This document shows positions 51,201 to 59,900 of a stretch of DNA of 64,000 nucleotides, one piece after another. The notes under the pieces are model-generated. The model was not told the origin of the DNA and did no database searches. It saw nothing but the letters and a program-made list of their open reading frames with translations. Every line of letters begins with the position of its first letter. The stretch's first letter is position 1. The translations under genes and the position numbers were made by a program. The DNA comes from Gymnothorax reevesii (taxonomy: Eukaryota > Chordata > Actinopteri > Anguilliformes > Muraenidae), in assembly GCA_029721435.1 (NCBI GenBank), contig CM056573.1:120117947-120181946 (forward strand). Direction: 5' to 3'.

Positions 51201-53901
51201 GGGATCCTACCGAGGAAAAAAGCTCGATGCTTTTTTGAGCCTTGTTGCGTCTTGTCTAGAGCCAAATACTGCCAATGTGTACTTCAAAATGTGTCAAAAT
51301 TAAATTAGTTATATTGATAGAAACAGGATGATGCACTTATAGATAACACAGGAATTAATGCCAAAAAAATAAATATTTTGGAAATATTTTGACTGAAGTC
51401 TAGTCATATTCCCCCTCAATTAAAAAAAAATGTGAGAAGTTACATGATTTGCAATTTCTAGTTTTCTTTTTTATTTAACACCAGACCATGTGAAAAAGTT
51501 GAGTGATGATGCCTACAGACTGATGCCTATCAGGAGCCATATTTCCCCCCTTAAATGTACCTCACATGAGTCAGTTTAAAATTAAATGTATTTCATTTTG
51601 AGCCATTTTAAGTTTTACTTTTTGAATATGCAAACTTGATGAAAAGATTTTATATTCCCAAGTAGATGGAAGTGGAAAACAGAATAAATCACTCAAATAT
51701 GTGATATTTAAGGGTTTAAATGTTGCAACATTTTATGAGTAGTCTAATCAATAACTATATTGACATATATTTACAATAATAACTGAATACATGCATGAAT
51801 TGCATAAGTAATGTTATTGCACCAACACTAAGTAATGATCTCTAGTTTCATAAAGTACTGTTTACTGCAGTTTACTCTCAACTCCCGAACCACAGAACAC
51901 CAGCAAAATGAGGGAGTGGAGCTCGGCAGCGCTCGTCAGCCCTTCGGAAGTCTTCATGAATGTGTGTACAGTACAGACCAATGAAGCAATACAAAGAAGC
52001 AATGCAGCGAGAGACAAAGCTTTCTGTACGGGCAGTCGTGTTTCGCTCATGGTTTAGCTGCTCTATAGGAGTCCAGAAAATCAAATACAACGGCCGAGTC
52101 GGTCTTAAAAAAGCTTAGCTTTCACAATAAAAGGCCCACACAGACACGTTAGAAGGACATAACAGCAGTTATGTAGTTGTGTGCGGTATCTTTGATAACT
52201 TATGTGAGAGAAATATCACTGAATTTATGTGTGGGAAAAGTCGCCAGTTGTACCGAGCCTTCGGGAATTTTCAGCCCACCTAAGAGCATGTATCCCCCGC
52301 CGGCACGCCCCCCTAACACTACAGAATTTAAATTATTCAATTACCTGTTTCTGGTGACTGCTCCCCGGGGACGTGAGCCTCAGCCAAGTCAGCCTCCTTC
52401 TTTCTGAAAAGCCGCCTTATATCCATGTTTTCGTAACGGCATCAATGTCGTTAATTTCTTTCTTAAAGGTCTCGCTGAATCGTGCGCGCCAACTGTTTAG
52501 ATCAGTACGCAACCCTCTCTGATTGGTCTAGACTTCGAGACGTCATCCTGTGTTGCAATCACTGAAAATGGAAAACTACAACTTCTTTTGTGGCTCGTTA
52601 ATGTACAGTTATCATTATTTCTTCTGAAGTTGAATTATCCGGGGCTGAAGAAAAAAAACGTTCGGGGCTAAAGCCCCGGATGCCCAGGCCAGGCGATGCC
52701 ACTGGTCCTCCGGCGTCCGTCTTCCGGAACATTTTTTATCTTTTTTTGGCCTGATGAATTTTCGTGTAAATTTGCAACAACATACTACTAAACCATATCT
52801 CCAGACTTATTTCTCGGATTTTTGATTGAATCATTTTTGTCCATTTTATGGGCCCAATGTTAAAGATAGGACTGAGAAATTTAAAAAAAATTATTTCTCA
52901 AAAATTGCGTTATAAATTTTTTTCTAAATCAGGAAATCTACTTACCTTCGTACCGTCACTGTACAGTGTGAGCACCATTTTGATTGAATCGATGGAAGTG
53001 GGTCTATTGGGGGCGCTGTACTTTATTAATATGCAAAATGGCCTGTGGAGGCCAAATGGTTGCAGACAGAGATTAGGTTTGTATTATCGCCTTATAGGAA
53101 GTCATATATGACCTGTATTTTAGCAATATTAAATGTGACCACAGATGACTTTGTAAGGTCAAACTCGAGTTCAGGGAATGTATTAACAATGTTAAAAGAT
53201 ATGTCTTGAGATTTCAAAAAATTATTTCTCAAAAACTGTCTGATAACTTTTTTCTAAATCTGGCAATCAACTCACCTTGATACACTTTGGGCTCTACATT
53301 CGTAGACCAGGCACAGACGCGGCGCAGGGGTGTGTCCAGGCGTATGTTGCAATTTCATGCCCGGCGTATGAAATACGGGCAATTTCGTGCCCGGTGATAA
53401 TGAAATAAAGAATAAAAATAAACAGTTTAAGAACAGAACATCCAATGAACGCTGCGATTTATTTATTTGCGGGTCATCTTTTTTTGGATGTTCCGTTTGT
53501 TGGTGATATATATTTATTTCGTTATAAATCTGTTCCCATATCAATACTTTTACTTATTGCTGGCTGCTGGACATGGAGTATTTTACATTTTGCGTCGGGC
53601 AGTCTTGATCATGCATGCGATAATTTATTCTCACTGTCAATGGTCATGGAATTGATTTGCTCACGCACTATTTTGTCTATTGTTGTCTATCTTCAATGGA
53701 AGAAAACAGACGAATAGACTAAAAAGACCGAGAAAAATCGATAGCTATCATCGATTAGCTATTAGCTATCGATAGCTATTCCTGGAATACTCAGAAAAAT
53801 TAGAACTTTTATGACTTTCGGACACGGAGCTATATTATTGCGTCTTTGCATTGACTTTGACTGTAATCAGTCGTGCGAAAAATTCGAGCATAGAACGCAA
53901 G

Positions 53902-53960
<59 letters not shown>

Positions 53961-56900
53961 GTTTGTGGTTGGCTGAGAAAGATGTGAAGTCGTTAGTTTG
54001 CATCACAGATTCAGCTGCGTTGATTAAGCCAGGTCAAGTTTCCATTACGCGTACCAACCGCCTTTAATCTGACATCAGGGCAATCGATATAGATACTATA
54101 ATTTATGTCCTTATTCAGATAGTTACATTAAATAGTGCTTCATGTAATTATCTATTGCATTGAAATGTGCCTGACATCCTGGAAACCTGCCTATGAGGTT
54201 TCAGTGATGTGTGCGCACTATGCGCCGGTCAGCCAAATTACCACTGCACAGAAAGTAAACCGCTCCAGCGGAGACTTGAATGAAGTTTCATTGGGTGACC
54301 TTGAACTTGACGTTCAATGACCTTGAACGGCCAAAACTAGACAGTAAAATTTCAATGACTTGTGTCAGCAAAATTGTTACAGATTGAGTGTAGGTTTGTA
54401 TTTGAGATGTATAGTAAGTCATGTATGATCTTAAATTTGGTGACATTCATATTGACCTTCGAAGGTCAAAAATGACCTAGAGAAAATTCATTGACAGATG
54501 GAGCCTAGGTTTGTGTTTCTGACAAGGGAAGTCACATATGAACTTTCATTTGGTGACATTCAACTTGAGTGTTGGTGACCTTTTGAAGGTCAAACTTGAC
54601 ATAATACTATTATAATGATTGGATTGGTATTGGTAAAAGAGTCACAGATGGAGTCTAGGTTTGCATTACAGACATGTAGGAAGTCATATATGAACTTTGA
54701 TTTGGTGATATTCAACTTGACTGTCAGTGACCTTTGAGGGTCAAACTTGACAGTGAAATTACAATGACTTGTATCCCTGAAATGGTCACCGATTGAGCCA
54801 AGTTTTTGTATGGAGACATTTAGAAAGTCAAATGTGAAGTCCATTTGCTGACCTCAACTTGACATTCTGTGACCTTTAACTTCACAATTAACATAGTGAA
54901 TTTTCAATGACTTGTATCACCAAAACTGCTTCAGAGCTTAAGATTGTGTTTGTATTACAGGAGGTCCTATAAATGTATGTGAACTTTTATTTAGTGGCCT
55001 TGACATTGATTTTTATTGATTCAAATGTCAAACTTCACATGAAATTTTCATAACTCGTATCATCACTATAAGACTACTTGCTGGTAAGCTGCAGGACCCT
55101 TGGTTCTATTTTTTTTGTGATTGTCATTCTGTATTAGGGTTCATCAAAGTCAAAATGATTAAATATAAACCAGTTTATAGAATGTAAATAAGGGATTCAG
55201 ACAACATTTTCATCTTATGTTTATTTAGCTACTTCTCTTGTCTGAGATGGCCAGATTACATTTGTGTTTTTTTTTTCTTTAAAGTTGCACTCCCACAATT
55301 ACGCGCTCAGTAAACTGTAAAATTACCTTCATATCTTATGAGAAATTAATTGGATAAAACGCTTCTGAAAAAGATACAGGTTCCTCATATTCATGTATTA
55401 GCAAATGCAGTCAATGCCCATGTATTTGTGTCAGAACTGCAGCACACTGTGCTGTGTTGGAGGGGGTGATTTAACTTCAAGCAAGAATGATGGGGCTTAA
55501 GTTAAAGGATTTCTTATTGCAGTCGCTTGAGTCAATGCAATATTATACTTTATTGGCATGGAATTATACGACATGCCTTATTGAAGCCTTATTGTCGGGA
55601 ACGGTACATTGACAATATTATAAATCCTTTAATCGCCCTAAATGCATACAAATGCTCCTCATCCAGGCGCTTAGCAAAATGAGTGTTGGCCTAAGTTCTG
55701 AACTGCACTCTCATATCTCTTGTGACATTGAACATCGGTCAAATTGACTTGCTGATGCATACAGAGCACGCATTATGAAGTAGTACTTTTTGTTGACCTG
55801 TAACTTTGAAAGATTTTTAAACATTGATGGTGATGCTGGGGCTAATGAACTTAAATTCATCCCAATGCCATGGATAACATATCAAGAGCTGACTGCAATA
55901 AACAGATATGTCCAGATGTTATATATTGGACATTACTGTCAGCCCTCGATATGTAATGCAGTATTTGCCATTCTTGATAGCTTAGAGCAGAGCTGTGATT
56001 GGCTGAGCGGTGTGCTTGGTGCCAGCTGCAAAGGTTTCTTATCATTTTAAGTGAATTAAAATGAGCTTCTAAATATATGTATCAACCAACTCAAAGTTTT
56101 GAGTTTGGATTTTGATTCTCAATTAAACTTCCTTTGGAAGCCTTCCCGGTTGAGAAATTTTAGCATTCTCTCCAAAATTAGGTCCTTTATTGATCTTATT
56201 AAACAAAATAGTCATTTCAGATCAGACTAGAGAGACATTTCTGGTGGAAGGTCTTTATGGATTTGACTTGGGATTGTCTTAATGGAAGTCAGTCAGTATT
56301 TCTGTTGTTGTTTAGTATAAATACTGTAAGATCAGATATACTTTATTGAACCCTGTGGGGTTATTCGTCATCCGCTTTTGACCAATCATAATTATTTCGG
56401 AGCAGTGGGCAGCCACTGTGCAGCTCTCAGGGATCAACTCCGACTCTAGAGCCGAAGCCCTTGTCAGGAGCAGTGGTTGGAGTGTTTTATCGAGCGTGTC
56501 TTTTTGGGTGGGGAAACCAGAGTGCCCAGAGAACACCCATGCATACACCCAGCTCCACGCAGGGAGGTTCAGCGGACCAGTACTCAAACCTGGAACAGCG
56601 ATAACCACTGTATATACAGTATGAGTGGTTATATACTTGTATGATGATAAATTGACAAAATTAACATTGGCAGCATATTGGTGTTTTTTTTTTAAATTTA
56701 TTTAACTTTGTATTAAATATAAAACTATACTGAAGTTGCTCCAGTTAAGTGTTTCTTTGCTCTATATTTCTGTGATTTGCTGGTTAGTTGTTGTCATTAT
56801 AAGAAGAACTGAGGCATTGAAATGAGCCAGACTTGAGGAGGTTACCTCTTCCTGGTCAAGACCCCTGGTGGCCTTGGGGCTTTGCCCCCTCACACTCGCT

Positions 56901-59900
56901 TAAGGTCACATTTCGTGTAATATTTTATTCAAGCAAATTACCCTAACGAGCATATTAAAAAATCAACATCCTCATAGCAAATTGAGCCATTAAAATTAGT
57001 TAAAAGGCATGACTAATTAAAAAGGATATTAAAGTGAATTGAATTTTAATGTCTTTTTTTTTTCTTATTACCTTTGCATAGGGGGGTTGAGATGAGAGGG
57101 TGTCAAGAGTAGATATTTGTGCACTAATTAAGTCTCTGGCCCCCCTGGGTGGAAAACCAGGCTTCCTCTCCCATACACTTGTCTTGAACCCCCCCACAGC
57201 TTCAAGTCATTTCAGCTCAGTTTTGAATTACTTCTCATGATAACTGGAGATGTGTTTCACGAGACTTGGCCCCAAGGGCTCATGGTTAAAGACGTCGACC
57301 TTTGGAGGGGTTTTTCAGTTCAAAAAAAAAAAATACTAAAATAGATTTTTTCATGTTTTAGTTCATGACGATGCGCTTCCTTGTGTTCTTGGCTCTTGGT
57401 TGTGGTGGCCTGTCATCATTTGTGCACTTTTGCAGTTTATAGTTTTAAATTTGTGAATGTTAACTTCACATACGGTATAACAAAACGCAATATGTATCTC
57501 TGCCCAAAGATTCAATCACATATCCATAGTATTTTCACTGTGTATGATGTACAGAGTTTGTAATTCTTTGAAGGAAACTGTAAAGAGAGTTTGTTTTGAA
57601 TCAGTCAAACCGTAAATTGTGAAGGCCTTCTGACTGTGTTCATGTTCGGTACATTAAATATTGTGTGTTGCATTTTTTGCCTGCAATTCCGAAATTGCCA
57701 TTGTCAAGCTCTGACTTGAAGTGCATTTATATCTGTTTTTGTTGTGAAAAATTGTTTTATGTCGGGGAGTGTGTGCAGACGCTGTTGTGTGGATTCATTT
57801 AAATCGTATTGGCATTAAGATGAACATCGTCTGTAGAGCACCCTCAGTCTGTCATGACGGTTGAAACTGCCATTATGGAAGGACTGTTGTTTGTGTCTTT
57901 AAGAGTACGCTACGTTTGTGGACCTGCCAGTCTGATGGAGCTGCATATCTCCTCCGCTGCATTGACTGGGCAGTGTCCTTGTTCCACACGGCTCGTCACT
58001 GAAGCAGCACTGCTCTCGACTTTCACGGGCCGCACTCCTGTGAAAGCACTCGTGTATCTGCATCTCAAGACTAAACAGGAAGAAGCCTATTTTGTTGAAT
58101 GACTTATCTAATCATTTGCAGTAAGTAATACCGTGAGAATCTGGGCTGTAAACAAGAGCAGTACACTGTTCGTGTGAGGAGCAGATTGTGTTAATTATGC
58201 GTGGAAGGATTTAAGGGGCAAAATCAGGGTGTGTTACCACTGTAGCGTAACAGGTTGAGGCCCTTAACACCAGTGTTCATCCATTGTAAGAAAGGCGTGC
58301 AGGTCAGTAGAACAGTGAGAGCTTTGCTTCATGAGCAAGTGAACACTGGATTATACCTACTGACTGTAACGGTTTCGAAAATGGGTGTTTTTGGACGACC
58401 GCCCCCCCCCCCAGAAAATTCGGACCGAATCAGTTTTTTAGATCCCAGTTTGCTTTCTATTATTGGTAATGATCATTATGTCAGCATTAGAATACTAAGT
58501 CTTATCATATTAGTGATTGATGTCACTCCACAAAGGGATGAATGCTTGGAGCCTGTTATGTTGTCATTGCCGTTCCTGTTCTCGTTTTGGGGATTGATGC
58601 TTGCATGTACTGGGCATGATCAACATCAGAAACACTGCTGAGCGGTTGAGCTGCAGTACTGTGGTTATTTGCGCCCCTCTCATCTGGGGTCTCTCGGCTC
58701 TTTCTGTGAGCTTTTACTTCAGGCCCTTTCTGTACTGTGTTTTTGGAGTTTTGTCTTATTTTGTCCTGATTTTTGACACAGATCCTTTTTCCCCTGTGAA
58801 AAAAAAATGTCTTTATTTTAGTGACCGACGCACCTGCATTTTTTGGAACCAACTGCTCGTCCCCTTTGGAACTCTGTTACTGCGCTCATCTTGCTTTGGA
58901 GACTTGTCTTGCAATGTGATGCTGATTTGACCAAATTTTAGCCAACACATTTAGCTGCTGATTAGCATTTAAATTACCAGGAATGACCCGTGTGGATGCT
59001 TTTTTTAATTATTATCTCTGTACTTCCGAAAAAGCGAGATCTTGTAATACAGTTTGGCGTCTGTCCGTCCGAAACAGTAACTCCGACTAGGCCGTTAGAC
59101 CAGTCAACCTGAAACTTTGGTGTGTGCAGGGTAGTGACCCAGAGGGGTTGCACAACGCATTTAGAATTTAAATTCATTTCCTCTTCTGGCCACCAGGGGC
59201 CTTTTTGTTTATTGAGAAATGAAATTGAGAAATGACCATAAGTTCCCTATGCATTGGGCTCGGACGCTCAAATTTTTATGGGAGGGGCATGAGATGACCC
59301 TTCATTGCATATCAGACGGGTTTTTGATTTAACCTCATTTTGACCCATTTTCTCTGTCAAACGGTGTCAGGTGTGCCAATCTTAGAAAAGGATGGCATGT
59401 TTTGTCATTACGCAATGTAGAAGGCTGCAAATTGGTATGGATATTTATCTTGGTCATAGCAACCTGCATGCCAAAAATTGCAGTCCTGTGTTTCATATTT
59501 TGGCCACTAAGAGGCGTTTTGTTAAGAAAGAAAAATGGTCATATCTACCTTATGCATTGAGCTAGGATGCTCATGGGAGGTGCATGGGATGACCCGTCGT
59601 CACATATCAGATGGATTTTTGATTTGATCTAATTTTGACTGTTTTGTGGGTCAAATGGCATTAGATGTGCCAGTCGCTGTGCTGTACGTCCTTTCCTTGC
59701 ATAATACTCTCATTTCAAAATGAAGAGTAATTTATGCCCTCAACAGACCCTCAAAAAGAGCTCTATTCAAATAAGCAACTACATCACATTGCTATAACTC
59801 TGTTTAGTATCAGTGCTTTGACACTGCAACTAGCAGATTATCATTTGTACAGCAGAATGCCAGTTCAGCGAATTGCCCTCTGACACATTACTACTTCTCC

